In this document: one piece after another, positions 8,510 to 16,890 of the stretch | Layout: every line of letters starts with the position of its first letter | Numbering within the stretch: the first letter of the stretch is position 1 | Assembly: GCF_007830635.1 (NCBI RefSeq) | Contig: NZ_VLLA01000004.1 | Location: forward strand, 186,001-250,000 | From: Bradyrhizobium huanghuaihaiense | Lineage (GTDB): Bacteria; Pseudomonadota; Alphaproteobacteria; Rhizobiales; Xanthobacteraceae | DNA: 64,000 bases | Reading direction: 5' to 3' | Position numbers and translations under genes: made by a program | Notes under the pieces: generated by a model | What the model was told of the DNA's origin: nothing | The model's input: only the letters and a program-made list of their open reading frames with translations | Databases searched by the model: none

Positions 8510-8552
8510 CGGACGGCATGTATAGTGTGAAGGGCAATTTGGGCACGCGATC

Positions 8553-9005
8553 ATGGCCATGAACGTTGCGAGTTCGTCCGGCGGCGGCGGGCGCCGTGGC
8601 CGGCGCAAGCCCGTCGTGGCCGAGATCAACGTCACGCCGATGGTCGACGTGATGCTGGTGCTGCTCATCATCTTCATGGTGTCGGCGCCGATGCTGACGG
8701 TCGGCGTGCCGCTCGACCTGCCGCAGACCCAGGCCAAGAGCCTCGAGAACAACGACCAGAAGCCGATCCAGATGTCGGTGGACATCAAGGGCAAGGTGTT
8801 CATCAACGATGCCGAGATCGCGATCAACGATCTGATACCGAAGCTGAAGGCGATCACGGACGCGCGCGGCGGGCTCGAGGAGCGCATCTATCTGCGCGCC
8901 GACAAGAAGGCGGATTACGGCACGGTGGCCAAGGTGATGGGCCTGTTGTCCGGTGCCGGATTCAAGAAGCTCGCCCTCGTCACGGAAGCGGATCAGGGGT
9001 CCTAA
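8553..9005 (+). CDS. tolR: Tol-Pal system protein TolR
   Basis: A 150-residue ExbD/TolR-family protein with a Gly/Arg-rich cytoplasmic start, a single membrane helix (about residues 28-47, NVTPMVDVMLVLLIIFMV) carrying the essential Asp (D32) that takes part in proton flow, and a periplasmic domain with the LDLPQTQAK motif. It forms the rotor of the TolQ-TolR motor. It starts 44 bases after tolQ and ends just before the GTG start of tolA, so the three are co-transcribed. Confidence 0.95.
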   Translation: MAMNVASSSGGGGRRGRRKPVVAEINVTPMVDVMLVLLIIFMVSAPMLTVGVPLDLPQTQAKSLENNDQKPIQMSVDIKGKVFINDAEIAINDLIPKLKAITDARGGLEERIYLRADKKADYGTVAKVMGLLSGAGFKKLALVTEADQGS

Positions 9006-9009
9006 GCCG

Positions 9010-9969
9010 GTGAAGGTGAACGTCGACAAGACACTCGTTGCGTCGATTGCCCTCCATGTCCTCGTGCTGGGATGGGGCCTCGTCACCTTTAGCAGCAAGG
9101 CCTACATCGCGCCGGAGGAGTCGCTTCCGGTCGACATCATCTCCACCGATCAGCTCGCCAAGATGATGGCGGGGCAGAAGACCGGCAAGAAGGAAGAGCC
9201 GAAGCCCAAGGTCGAGAAGATCGCCGAGGCCAAGCCCGAAGAGGACGCCGTCGGCAAGGTCACCGAGAAGAAAGAGCTGATCAAGACCAACTCGACGCCG
9301 GAGCCGCCACCGAAGCCCGTCGAGAAGCCGGTCGAGAAGAAGCCTGAGCCGCCGAAGCCGGTCGCCGAGGCGAAGCCGAAGGAAGAGCCGAAGCCGCAGG
9401 AAAAGAAGCCTGATCCGGCCAAGGAAGATCCGATCGCCGAGCTGCAGAAGAAGCTGGATACCAAGAAGCCGCCGCCGAAGCCCGTCGAGCAGAAGGTCGC
9501 GGCCGTGCAGCCGCAGCAGCGGCCGAAACCGAAGGAGCGCAGCTTCGATCCCGCGCAGATCCAGCGCGATCTCGACAAGCGCGCTGCGACCCGCCACGAG
9601 CAGACCGGCTCCGCATTGAATGCGTCAGCGTCGCTGGGAGCGGCGACCGGGACCGCGGCCAACAACGTCGCGACCTGGCGCGGTGCATTCCAGGGCGCGG
9701 TCAAGCGCTGCTTCACGCCCACCTATAACGGCCAGGACGCCGATCAATACGAGGCCGACATCGACATTCCCATGAAGATCGATGGATCGCTCGCATCCGA
9801 GCCCATCGTCGTCGCGGTGAGGGGACCGTCGCGGTCGATCGCCCAGGCGGTTGCCGAGAGCGCCAAGCGCGCCATCGTGCAGTGCCAGGTCTATTCGTTC
9901 ATGCCGAAGCAGCAGTACGAGAGCTGGAAGCTCATTCCGATGACTTTCGGCCTGAAAGATATGTTGTGA
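9010..9969 (+). CDS. tolA: Tol-Pal envelope-spanning protein TolA
   Basis: A 319-residue protein made of an N-terminal membrane anchor (residues 8-27, [19 protein letters not shown], where it contacts TolQR), a long Lys/Pro/Glu-rich periplasmic arm (about 50-185, many EEPKPK- and [13 protein letters not shown] stretches) and a compact C-terminal domain (about 225-319, with CFTPTYNG and two Cys residues) that would contact TolB and Pal. I take the GTG at 9010, four bases after the tolR stop, with AGGGG upstream; an in-frame ATG at 8953 would put the start 53 bases inside tolR, which is unlikely. The arm is Pro-rich rather than the Ala-rich helix of enteric TolA. Confidence 0.9.
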   Translation: MKVNVDKTLVASIALHVLVLGWGLVTFSSKAYIAPEESLPVDIISTDQLAKMMAGQKTGKKEEPKPKVEKIAEAKPEEDAVGKVTEKKELIKTNSTPEPPPKPVEKPVEKKPEPPKPVAEAKPKEEPKPQEKKPDPAKEDPIAELQKKLDTKKPPPKPVEQKVAAVQPQQRPKPKERSFDPAQIQRDLDKRAATRHEQTGSALNASASLGAATGTAANNVATWRGAFQGAVKRCFTPTYNGQDADQYEADIDIPMKIDGSLASEPIVVAVRGPSRSIAQAVAESAKRAIVQCQVYSFMPKQQYESWKLIPMTFGLKDML

Positions 9970-9992
9970 CATCCGAACAAAAGAATTTTGCA

Positions 9993-11357
9993 ATGAATGA
10001 CGCCCGATCGATCACCCGCCGCCGCTTTATGACCCTCACCGGATCGGCGCTCGCCATGCTCGGGGGCGGACATGCGTTCGCTCAAGGCCAGCCGCGACTG
10101 CGCATCGATCCTACCGAATTCCAGCCGATCCCGATCGCGATCTCCGGCTTTGTGCCGGGCTCGCCGTCCGACGGCGACGTCGGCAACGGCGTCACCCAGG
10201 TCATCACCAACAACCTGAAGCGCTCGGGCCTGTTCGCACCGATCGATCAGGCCGCCTTCATCGAGCGCATCAGCAACATCGACGTCGCGCCGCAATTCCA
10301 GAACTGGAAGACCATCAACGCGCAGGCCCTCGTCACCGGCCGCATGACGCGGCAGCCGGACGGCCGCCTCAAGGCCGAATTCCGCCTGTGGGACGTGGTC
10401 ACCGGCCAGCAGCTCGCCGGCCAGCAATATTTCACGTCGCCGGAATATTGGCGCCGCATCGCCCACATCATCTCCGATCAGATCTACGAGCGCATGACCG
10501 GCGAGAAGGGCTATTTCGACAGCCGCGTCGTGTTCGTCGACGAGACCGGGCCGAAGGAGCGCCGCGTCAAGCGGCTCGCCATGATGGACCAGGACGGCGC
10601 CAATGTGCGCTACCTGACCCGCGGCTCCGACCTCGTGCTGACGCCGCGCTTCTCGCCGAACTCGCAAGAGATCACCTACATGGAGTTCGGCCAGGGCGAT
10701 CCGAAGGTCTATCTCTTCAACATCGAGACCGGCCAGCGCGAGATCGTCGGCAACTTCCCCGGCATGACCTTCGCGCCGCGCTTCTCGCCGGACGGCCAGC
10801 GCGTCATCATGAGCCTGCAGCAGGGCGGCAATTCCAACCTGTTCGTGATGGATCTGCGCTCGCGCTCGACCACGCGCCTCACCGACACGCCGGCGATCGA
10901 CACGTCGCCTTCCTATTCGCCGGACGGCACCCGCATCTGCTTCGAGTCCGATCGCGGCGGCAGGTCGCAGATCTATGTGATGGCGGCGGGCGGGGGACAG
11001 GCGCAGCGCATCTCCTTCTCCAAGGACGACACCAACGCCAGCTATTCGACACCGGTGTGGTCGCCGAAGGGCGATTACATCGCCTTCACCCGGCAAGGCG
11101 GCGGGCAGTTCTCGATCGGCGTCATGAAGCCCGATGGCAGCGGCGAGCGGCTGCTCACCTCGGGCTTCCACAACGAGGGCCCGACCTTCTCGCCGAACGG
11201 CCGCGTGCTGATGTTCTTCCGCGATCCCGGTGGCAACGGCGGACCGTCGCTGTACAGCGTCGACATCTCCGGCCGCAACGAGCTGAAGGTGCCGACGCCG
11301 GGCTTCGCCTCAGACCCGGCATGGTCGCCGCTACTGTCCTCGACTGCTGGCCAATAA
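9993..11357 (+). CDS. tolB: Tol-Pal periplasmic beta-propeller TolB
   Basis: A 454-residue periplasmic protein linking TolA and Pal. An N-terminal domain (about residues 35-165) is followed by a six-bladed propeller with repeated W/F..SP(D/N)G motifs ([45 protein letters not shown]). The signal peptide reads [16 protein letters not shown] with AFAQ at the end: a twin-arginine motif, so export by the Tat rather than the Sec pathway is predicted. The frame opens further upstream inside tolA, but the ATG at 9993 places the signal at the N-terminus. A hairpin follows the stop, ending this part of the operon. Confidence 0.93.
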   Translation: MNDARSITRRRFMTLTGSALAMLGGGHAFAQGQPRLRIDPTEFQPIPIAISGFVPGSPSDGDVGNGVTQVITNNLKRSGLFAPIDQAAFIERISNIDVAPQFQNWKTINAQALVTGRMTRQPDGRLKAEFRLWDVVTGQQLAGQQYFTSPEYWRRIAHIISDQIYERMTGEKGYFDSRVVFVDETGPKERRVKRLAMMDQDGANVRYLTRGSDLVLTPRFSPNSQEITYMEFGQGDPKVYLFNIETGQREIVGNFPGMTFAPRFSPDGQRVIMSLQQGGNSNLFVMDLRSRSTTRLTDTPAIDTSPSYSPDGTRICFESDRGGRSQIYVMAAGGGQAQRISFSKDDTNASYSTPVWSPKGDYIAFTRQGGGQFSIGVMKPDGSGERLLTSGFHNEGPTFSPNGRVLMFFRDPGGNGGPSLYSVDISGRNELKVPTPGFASDPAWSPLLSSTAGQ

Positions 11358-11408
11358 ATCGCGTGTTCAGACGCGCGATGTTTCCGAAAAAAAGCGCCGA
11401 TTTTTTCG
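11358..11408 (+). terminator. Hairpins after tolB, probable terminator
   Basis: CGCGT-GTTCAG-ACGCG (11360-11375) directly follows the tolB stop. A second stem, CGAAAAAA at 11385-11392 with TTTTTTCG at 11401-11408, follows. The second gives a T-rich end on either strand. This suggests tolB ends its own transcript and the next genes have a separate promoter. Confidence 0.45.
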
Positions 11409-11593
11409 CGTTCGGTGGGGAAAGCAAGCTTTCCTTCACCTTGTGCGCGGCAACGCTTGCCTAGTTGCTTGATATTTCAGCAGAATCGAGTTCGCAATTG
11501 CCGAAAAACAACTCGACTTTAACGATGTTCCCTCAGAAAGGCTTCACCTGGGCTGGGTAAAAGTACGCTCTAAACAGGACGCGTAATTAGCCA

Positions 11594-13927
11594 ATGCAGC
11601 TGGCCGACCAGAAGCAGAGCGATCGAGACGAGCTGGAGCCGATACTCTACGCCGCTCTGATCAACTCTATGGTGCAGAATTTCTGGGCGATCTTCCTGGG
11701 CTCGGCCTCCGCGGCCGTGGCCGCGGTCATGACTGCGCTCAAGACCGGCGACGTCTGGCTGTGGCCGCTCGCATTTCTGCTGATCGCCATCGGCACTGCG
11801 CGCGCGTTCCAGATGCGCGGATACGAGAACCGCGCGCACCCGCTGTCGTTCGAGGAAGCCAAGCATCTGGAGCCGCGCTACTGGTTCGGCGCGCTCAGCT
11901 ATGCGGCGGTACTCGGCATATGGTCCTTCGTCGTCATCTACAACAACGAGGATCCGGTGGCCGACATGCTCGCTGTCGCCATCGGCATCGGCTACACCGC
12001 CGGCGGCGCCGCCCGCAATTACGGCCAGCCCCGGGTGATCCAATGGCACGTCGCGCTCGCCTGCGGTCCGATGTCGCTCGCGCTGCTGTTGCACGGCGGC
12101 CCCTACCACGTCGGTCTTGCGATCCTGCTGATGTTCTTCTTCATCGGCCTGAAGAACATCAACCTCAGCCTGCATGCGATCTTCGTCAAGGCGCTGACCT
12201 CGAGCTTCCGCGAGTCCGCGCTGGCGAGCCAGTTCGACACCGCGCTCAACAACATGCCGCATGGCCTGTGCATGTTTCGCGCCGACCGGCGCCTCGCAGT
12301 GATGAACCATCGCTTCGGCGAGCTGATGGGCCTGCCCGAGGACCTGGTCAAGCGCGGCGCCACCGCGGCCGACATCGTGTCGGCCTGCATCGCCGCGGGC
12401 TCCATCTCGGCGGAGAGCGGCAACCAGATCCTGGCCGAGATCGCCCATGCGCGGATCTGCGAGATCGTCACCGCCGATCCGGATCTTTCGCGCGGCCGTA
12501 CCCTGGCCTGGACGTTCCAGCCGATGACCGGCGGCGGCACCGTGCTGCTGCTCGAAGACATCACCGAACGCACCAACGCCGAAGCCCGCATCAGCCATCT
12601 CGCCCGCTATGACGAGCTCACCGCGCTGCCCAACCGGGTCTCGTTCCGCGACGAGATCGAACGCCTGCTGGCCTTTGCCCACCACGCCGAACGGCTCTCG
12701 GCGCTGCTGTTCGTCGACCTCGACCAGTTCAAGCAGGTCAACGACACGCTCGGCCACCCCTGCGGCGACCAGCTCCTGTGCGCGGTCGCCAATCGCCTGC
12801 GCGAGATGCTGCGTCCCGAGGATTTCGTCGCCCGCTTCGGCGGTGACGAGTTCGTCGTGTTCCAGCAGAACATCTCGTCGGCCGAGGACGCTGCGAGCCT
12901 CGCCCGCCGCATCGTCGAGCGCCTGAGCGAGCGCTACCGCATCGACAATCACCTGGTCGAGATCGGCGCCAGCGTCGGCATCGCGCTGACCTCGCCGGAC
13001 GGCAAGGTCAGCGCCGACACCTTGCTCAAGAACGCCGACATGGCGCTGTACCGCGCCAAGGCCGACGGTCGCGGCACCTTCTGCTTCTTCCGCGACGAGA
13101 TGGCGGCGACCGTCGAGGCGCGCCGCATCCTCGAGCTCGACCTGCGCAAGGCGCTCGCCAACGAGGAGTTCGAGCTGTTCTACCAGCCGCTGGTCAATCT
13201 GAAGTCCGGCAAGATCACCACCTGCGAGGCGCTGCTGCGCTGGAATCATCCGGTGCGCGGCACGGTTTCGCCGGTCGACATCATCCCGGTCGCCGAGGAC
13301 ATGGGCCTGATCGTCGATCTCGGCCGCTGGATCCTGCGCCGCGCCTGCATGGAATGCATGAAGTGGCCGGAGGGCGTCAGCGTCGCCGTCAACTTCTCGC
13401 CGCAGCAATTCCACCAGCGCGACGTGCTGAGCGAGATCCGCTACGCGCTGGAGGTCTCAGGGCTTCCGGCGCATCGCCTCGAGATCGAGATCACCGAGTC
13501 CTCGCTGCTGCGCAACACCCAGCTCACCCACGATATCCTGTCGCAGCTGCATGCGCTCGGCGTGCGCATCTCGCTCGACGATTTCGGCACCGGCTATTCC
13601 AGCCTCAGCTACCTGCACAATTTCCCGATGCAGAAGGTGAAGATCGACCGCTCCTTCCTGGAAGGAATCGACACCGACCGGCCGCTGACGCTGCTGCGCG
13701 GCGTGGCACGCCTGTCGGCCGATCTCGGCATGGCGGTCGTGGTCGAGGGCATCGAGACCAACGAGCAGCTCGAGCTGATCAGCGCCGACGGCACCGTGTC
13801 CGAGGCGCAAGGTTATCTGTTCAGCCGTCCGGTGCCCGCCGTACGGATGCGCCAGCTCCTCAACGCCTCGCATGGACGGCGCGGCGAGAGCCTGCTCCAG
13901 GTCGTCGGCTCGCGCTCGTTCGCCTGA
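11594..13927 (+). CDS. Membrane-bound GGDEF-EAL protein (cyclic-di-GMP turnover)
   Basis: A 777-residue protein with about six N-terminal membrane helices (residues 22-190), a PAS-like sensor (about 215-320, FDTALNNMPHGLCMF onward), a GGDEF domain (about 335-500) and an EAL domain (about 510-760). The cyclase motif is intact at residues 416-420 (RFGGDEF), with RPED five residues before it fitting the inhibitory I-site RxxD. The phosphodiesterase motif is intact as EALLRW (E545-L547), and DDFGTGYSSL is present. Both synthesis and breakdown of c-di-GMP are therefore possible; in such proteins one activity usually dominates. It lies between tolB and pal, transcribed with them, which is not the standard tol-pal order. 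Confidence 0.92.
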   Translation: MQLADQKQSDRDELEPILYAALINSMVQNFWAIFLGSASAAVAAVMTALKTGDVWLWPLAFLLIAIGTARAFQMRGYENRAHPLSFEEAKHLEPRYWFGALSYAAVLGIWSFVVIYNNEDPVADMLAVAIGIGYTAGGAARNYGQPRVIQWHVALACGPMSLALLLHGGPYHVGLAILLMFFFIGLKNINLSLHAIFVKALTSSFRESALASQFDTALNNMPHGLCMFRADRRLAVMNHRFGELMGLPEDLVKRGATAADIVSACIAAGSISAESGNQILAEIAHARICEIVTADPDLSRGRTLAWTFQPMTGGGTVLLLEDITERTNAEARISHLARYDELTALPNRVSFRDEIERLLAFAHHAERLSALLFVDLDQFKQVNDTLGHPCGDQLLCAVANRLREMLRPEDFVARFGGDEFVVFQQNISSAEDAASLARRIVERLSERYRIDNHLVEIGASVGIALTSPDGKVSADTLLKNADMALYRAKADGRGTFCFFRDEMAATVEARRILELDLRKALANEEFELFYQPLVNLKSGKITTCEALLRWNHPVRGTVSPVDIIPVAEDMGLIVDLGRWILRRACMECMKWPEGVSVAVNFSPQQFHQRDVLSEIRYALEVSGLPAHRLEIEITESSLLRNTQLTHDILSQLHALGVRISLDDFGTGYSSLSYLHNFPMQKVKIDRSFLEGIDTDRPLTLLRGVARLSADLGMAVVVEGIETNEQLELISADGTVSEAQGYLFSRPVPAVRMRQLLNASHGRRGESLLQVVGSRSFA

Positions 13928-13972
13928 TTCCGCTTCCCGAAATCTCCCGTTGTTTCAACTTGTTGCCGGCTA

Positions 13973-13997
13973 CCGTAGTGCTACGGGGGGTTAACCC
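13973..13997. promoter_or_regulatory. Two adjacent palindromes ahead of the FeeM-like gene
   Basis: CCGTAG-TG-CTACGG (13973-13986) is followed two bases later by the perfect palindrome GGGTTAACCC (13988-13997). They lie 110-134 bases upstream of the FeeM-like start codon. The first could also be the foot of a terminator for the GGDEF-EAL gene, but no T-tract follows. A regulator binding site is the alternative I favour. Confidence 0.35.
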
Positions 13998-14106
13998 TAA
14001 CACTTCGATTGCTTTGCTTCATTGTTAAGAAGCTGTTAATAAATCATCACGCGCGTGGAAGTTGTCCCGCGCGGATGCGGTGTGCGGTGGCGGGTAAGGA
14101 GTTGGA

Positions 14107-14832
14107 ATGCAGTCCTCAGCCAGAGCGATCATTTCGGCTGTTGGACGGGGTGCCGAGCTCCTGACCGACGTCGATTATCATCTTGCGGAAACGGCCGCGG
14201 AGAAGGAGGAGATCTACAATCTCCGCTATCGCGCCTATCTGCGCGAGGGCGCCGTCAAGGAATCTCCTGATACGCGCGTCACCGACCAGTACGACGAATT
14301 GTCGAACGCGTGGACCTTCGGCGTCTATCTCCGGGGCAAGCTCTGCAGCTCGGTGCGCATCAGCGTGCTGACCTCGGAATGGCGCCAGTCCACTTCGGCC
14401 GACGTCTTTCCCGATATCCTGCTGCCGCGGCTCGATCGCGGCGAGATCATGATCGACCCGACCCGGTTCGTCGCCGATCCCGACCAGGTCAAGCGCGTCC
14501 CCGAATTGCCCTATCTGACGACCCGGCTCGCCTATATGGCCTGCGAGCATTTCCATGCCGATCTCGGCCTTGCGATCGTGCGTCCGGAGCATCAGGCCTT
14601 CTACCGGCGGGTGTTCCTGCACGAGACCATTGCCGAGCCGCGGCTGGTCCCCGGTCTCACCAAGCCGTTCGGACTGATGGCGGCGGACTTCCCGACCTTC
14701 CGCAGGAAGGTGTTCGAGCGCTATCCGATCATGCGCTCCACCGCCTTCGAGCGGCGGATGCTGTTCGGGCGCGGCGGTCAGCGCCAGGTCCCGCAGCGGC
14801 GCGTGCTGGTGGCGGACGCCGTTCACGCCTGA
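14107..14832 (+). CDS. FeeM-like N-acyl amino acid synthase / autoinducer-synthase-fold acyltransferase
   Basis: A 241-residue soluble protein. Residues about 25-200 match the N-acyl amino acid synthase (FeeM) branch of the GNAT/LuxI fold: the YNLRYRAYLREGAV opening block, RISVLTS, MIDPTRFVAD and a MACEHF helix that would bind the acyl donor. Family members transfer a long acyl chain from acyl carrier protein to an amino acid, making N-acyl amino acids that act as signals or membrane-active lipids. No dedicated acyl carrier protein or export gene lies beside it. It sits between a c-di-GMP protein and pal. The acceptor and product are unknown. It could be a different acyl-ACP transferase with the same fold. 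Confidence 0.75.
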   Translation: MQSSARAIISAVGRGAELLTDVDYHLAETAAEKEEIYNLRYRAYLREGAVKESPDTRVTDQYDELSNAWTFGVYLRGKLCSSVRISVLTSEWRQSTSADVFPDILLPRLDRGEIMIDPTRFVADPDQVKRVPELPYLTTRLAYMACEHFHADLGLAIVRPEHQAFYRRVFLHETIAEPRLVPGLTKPFGLMAADFPTFRRKVFERYPIMRSTAFERRMLFGRGGQRQVPQRRVLVADAVHA

Positions 14833-14994
14833 CTGAAGGCTGTCGGCAGCAAGGGGCTCAGGCCCAAAATTCAAGCAAAGCCAGCGATTTTGCCGGCTAA
14901 CGCGGCTTGCCTTCACCCTCGCGCCACATTTACAACCCATTAACCATGACGGTTGCTTTTCGCTGGTTGGGGGCATTTGACCGGCTGTGGCAAG

Positions 14995-15016
14995 GTTCCG
15001 TCAAGGTTGACGGAAC
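14995..15016. promoter_or_regulatory. Inverted repeat in the pal upstream region
   Basis: GTTCCGTCA-AGGT-TGACGGAAC is a perfect 9-bp inverted repeat 66-87 bases before the pal start codon. No T-tract follows on the plus strand. Its place suggests an operator or a 5'-leader hairpin for pal; it could also mark the end of the previous transcript. Confidence 0.4.
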
Positions 15017-15081
15017 GTTCGCTTAACCAACCCCCTGTAGACCGGACAGCAGTGGACTAACGTGAGCGTGGAGGCTCCGGA

Positions 15082-15570
15082 ATGAAACATCCTATGCGTA
15101 TCCTCCAGGGATTGAAGCTGGCCGCGGTGCTTGCCGTCGCGCTGTCGATGGGCGCCTGCGCCAACAAGAATGCTGCGACGGATGCGATGGCCAATGCGGC
15201 GACGCCGGGCAGCCAGCAGGACTTCGTCGTGAACGTGGGCGACCGCGTGTTCTTCGAGAGCGACCAGACCGATCTGACCCCGCAGGCGATCGTGACCCTT
15301 GAGAAGCAGGCGCAGTGGCTCCAGACCTATCCGCGCTACTCCTTCACCATCGAGGGGCATGCCGACGAGCGCGGCACCCGCGAATACAACATCGCGCTCG
15401 GCGCGCGCCGTGCCCAATCGGTGCGTTCGTTCCTCGCCTCGCGCGGCATCGATCCGAACCGCATGCGCACGATCTCCTACGGCAAGGAGCGGCCGGTCGC
15501 CGTCTGTAACGACATCTCCTGCTGGTCGCAGAACCGTCGCGCCGTCACCGTGCTGAACGCGAGCTCCTGA
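15082..15570 (+). CDS. pal: Peptidoglycan-associated lipoprotein Pal
   Basis: A 162-residue outer-membrane lipoprotein. The signal peptide ends in the lipobox LSMGAC, making Cys26 the lipid-modified N-terminus. After a short linker comes an OmpA-like domain (about residues 50-160) with the peptidoglycan-binding block EGHADERGTREYNIALGARR, whose Asp and Arg bind diaminopimelate. Pal anchors the outer membrane to the wall and cycles with TolB. GGAGG precedes the ATG. A strong terminator follows, so cpoB, 190 bases on, probably has its own promoter as well. Confidence 0.96.
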   Translation: MKHPMRILQGLKLAAVLAVALSMGACANKNAATDAMANAATPGSQQDFVVNVGDRVFFESDQTDLTPQAIVTLEKQAQWLQTYPRYSFTIEGHADERGTREYNIALGARRAQSVRSFLASRGIDPNRMRTISYGKERPVAVCNDISCWSQNRRAVTVLNASS

Positions 15571-15611
15571 CGCTTCAGTCAGGCGCCGTTCATCTTCAGA
15601 AAACGATCATG

Positions 15612-15642
15612 CCGGCGCCCTCACGGGCGCCGGTTTCGTTTC
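15612..15642 (+). terminator. Rho-independent terminator after pal
   Basis: CCGGCGCCC-TCAC-GGGCGCCGG is a perfect 9-bp stem with a 4-nt loop, followed by TTTCGTTTC. Confidence 0.85.
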
Positions 15643-15758
15643 AGCGATCTGTGACAGAAACCCCTTTGTAGCAGTCACATTTTTGGCGTACTCCACTTCA
15701 ATGTGTGGCGCGTCGAAGGTTCCGTCGCAGGCCATTTCGCTTTCGTCGTCAGGGCAAG

Positions 15759-16826
15759 ATGTCATCCAGATTTAAGGTTCTTACCGGCTCCGTGGCGACC
15801 GCCGCGCTGCTCTCCTTGTGCGCGCCGGTCCTGGCTCAATCGATCTTGGCCCAGACGGATGACGATCCCGAGATGCGGATCGAGCGGCTGGAGAACCAGC
15901 TGCGCCAGCTCACCGGCCAGAACGAGGAACTGCAATACCGCAACCGGCAGCTCGAGGAGCGCCTGCGCGCGCTCGAGGGCGGCGCGCAAGTCCAGCCGGG
16001 ACAGCAGCCGGTCCAGCCCGGCGTCGCGGCCGTACCGCCGGCGCAAATTTCGCCCCCTCAAGGCGCGCCGGCCTATCGCCAGCAGCAGCAGGCCGTGCAA
16101 CCCAATTACGAGCAGCCGCAGACCGCAGGCCCCGCGCCGATCGTTCAGGAGCAGCCGGCGCCCGGCGCCCCCGGCACGCGCCGCCGCGGCGATGCCTTTG
16201 ATCCGAACCAGAATCCGAACGCGCCCGGTGCGCCCCGCGCCCTCGGCGGCGGACAGCAGCCGATGTCGGCGGGAGCCGGCGCGCCCGGCGGTCGCAATGC
16301 CGGCGATCCGCTCGATCTCGCCAATACCAGCCCGCGCTACCAGCAAGGCGTGCCGCCCGCGGCCCAGCCGGGCTATCCGCCGGCCCAGCAGGGCTATCCG
16401 GCGCAGGGTGGCGGCGCCGGCCTCACGACCTTGCCGCCCTCGGCGACGCCGCGCGACGAGTTCGACCTCGGCATCGGCTACATGCAGCGCAAGGACTATG
16501 CGCTGGCCGAGCAGACCATGAAGAACTTTGCGCAGAAATATCCGAACGACCCGCTGCTCGGTGACGCGCAATACTGGCTCGGCGAGAGCTACTTCCAGCG
16601 CCAGCAATATCGCGATTCCGCCGAGGCCTTCCTCGCGGTCACCACCAAATACGACAAATCGGCCAAGGCGCCCGATGCGCTGCTGCGGCTCGGCCAGTCG
16701 CTCGCCGCGCTGAAGGAGAAGGAGGCCGCCTGCGCCGCCTTCGGCGAGATCGGCCGCAAATATCCGCGCGCCTCCGCCGGCGTCAAAGCCGCGGTCGACC
16801 GCGAGCAGAAGCGGGTGAAGTGCTGA
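15759..16826 (+). CDS. cpoB: Cell division coordinator CpoB (YbgF)
   Basis: A 355-residue periplasmic protein. A signal peptide ends at PVLAQ; residues about 40-75 form a coiled coil (MRIERLENQLRQLTGQ) as in CpoB; residues 80-235 are a long Pro/Gln/Gly-rich linker (QGYPAQG-type repeats); and the C-terminal 120 residues hold TPR units (DEFDLGIGYMQRKDYALAE, DAQYWLGESYFQRQQYRDSA, PDALLRLGQSLAALKE). CpoB couples Tol-Pal action to peptidoglycan synthesis at the septum. The linker is longer than in enteric CpoB. The start at 15759 gives the signal peptide directly; the frame upstream is only Arg-rich filler. Confidence 0.92.
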   Translation: MSSRFKVLTGSVATAALLSLCAPVLAQSILAQTDDDPEMRIERLENQLRQLTGQNEELQYRNRQLEERLRALEGGAQVQPGQQPVQPGVAAVPPAQISPPQGAPAYRQQQQAVQPNYEQPQTAGPAPIVQEQPAPGAPGTRRRGDAFDPNQNPNAPGAPRALGGGQQPMSAGAGAPGGRNAGDPLDLANTSPRYQQGVPPAAQPGYPPAQQGYPAQGGGAGLTTLPPSATPRDEFDLGIGYMQRKDYALAEQTMKNFAQKYPNDPLLGDAQYWLGESYFQRQQYRDSAEAFLAVTTKYDKSAKAPDALLRLGQSLAALKEKEAACAAFGEIGRKYPRASAGVKAAVDREQKRVKC

Positions 16827-16890
16827 TCCGCTGACAAGGCGGATGGCATTGCGCTAAACATTCGATCCATCCGTGGACGATTGCAGCGTC

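Noticed and set aside
8953..9009. An ATG for tolA inside tolR
   Set aside because: It would overlap tolR by 53 bases and place 19 polar residues before the membrane anchor; the GTG at 9010 is just behind the tolR stop with AGGGG upstream.
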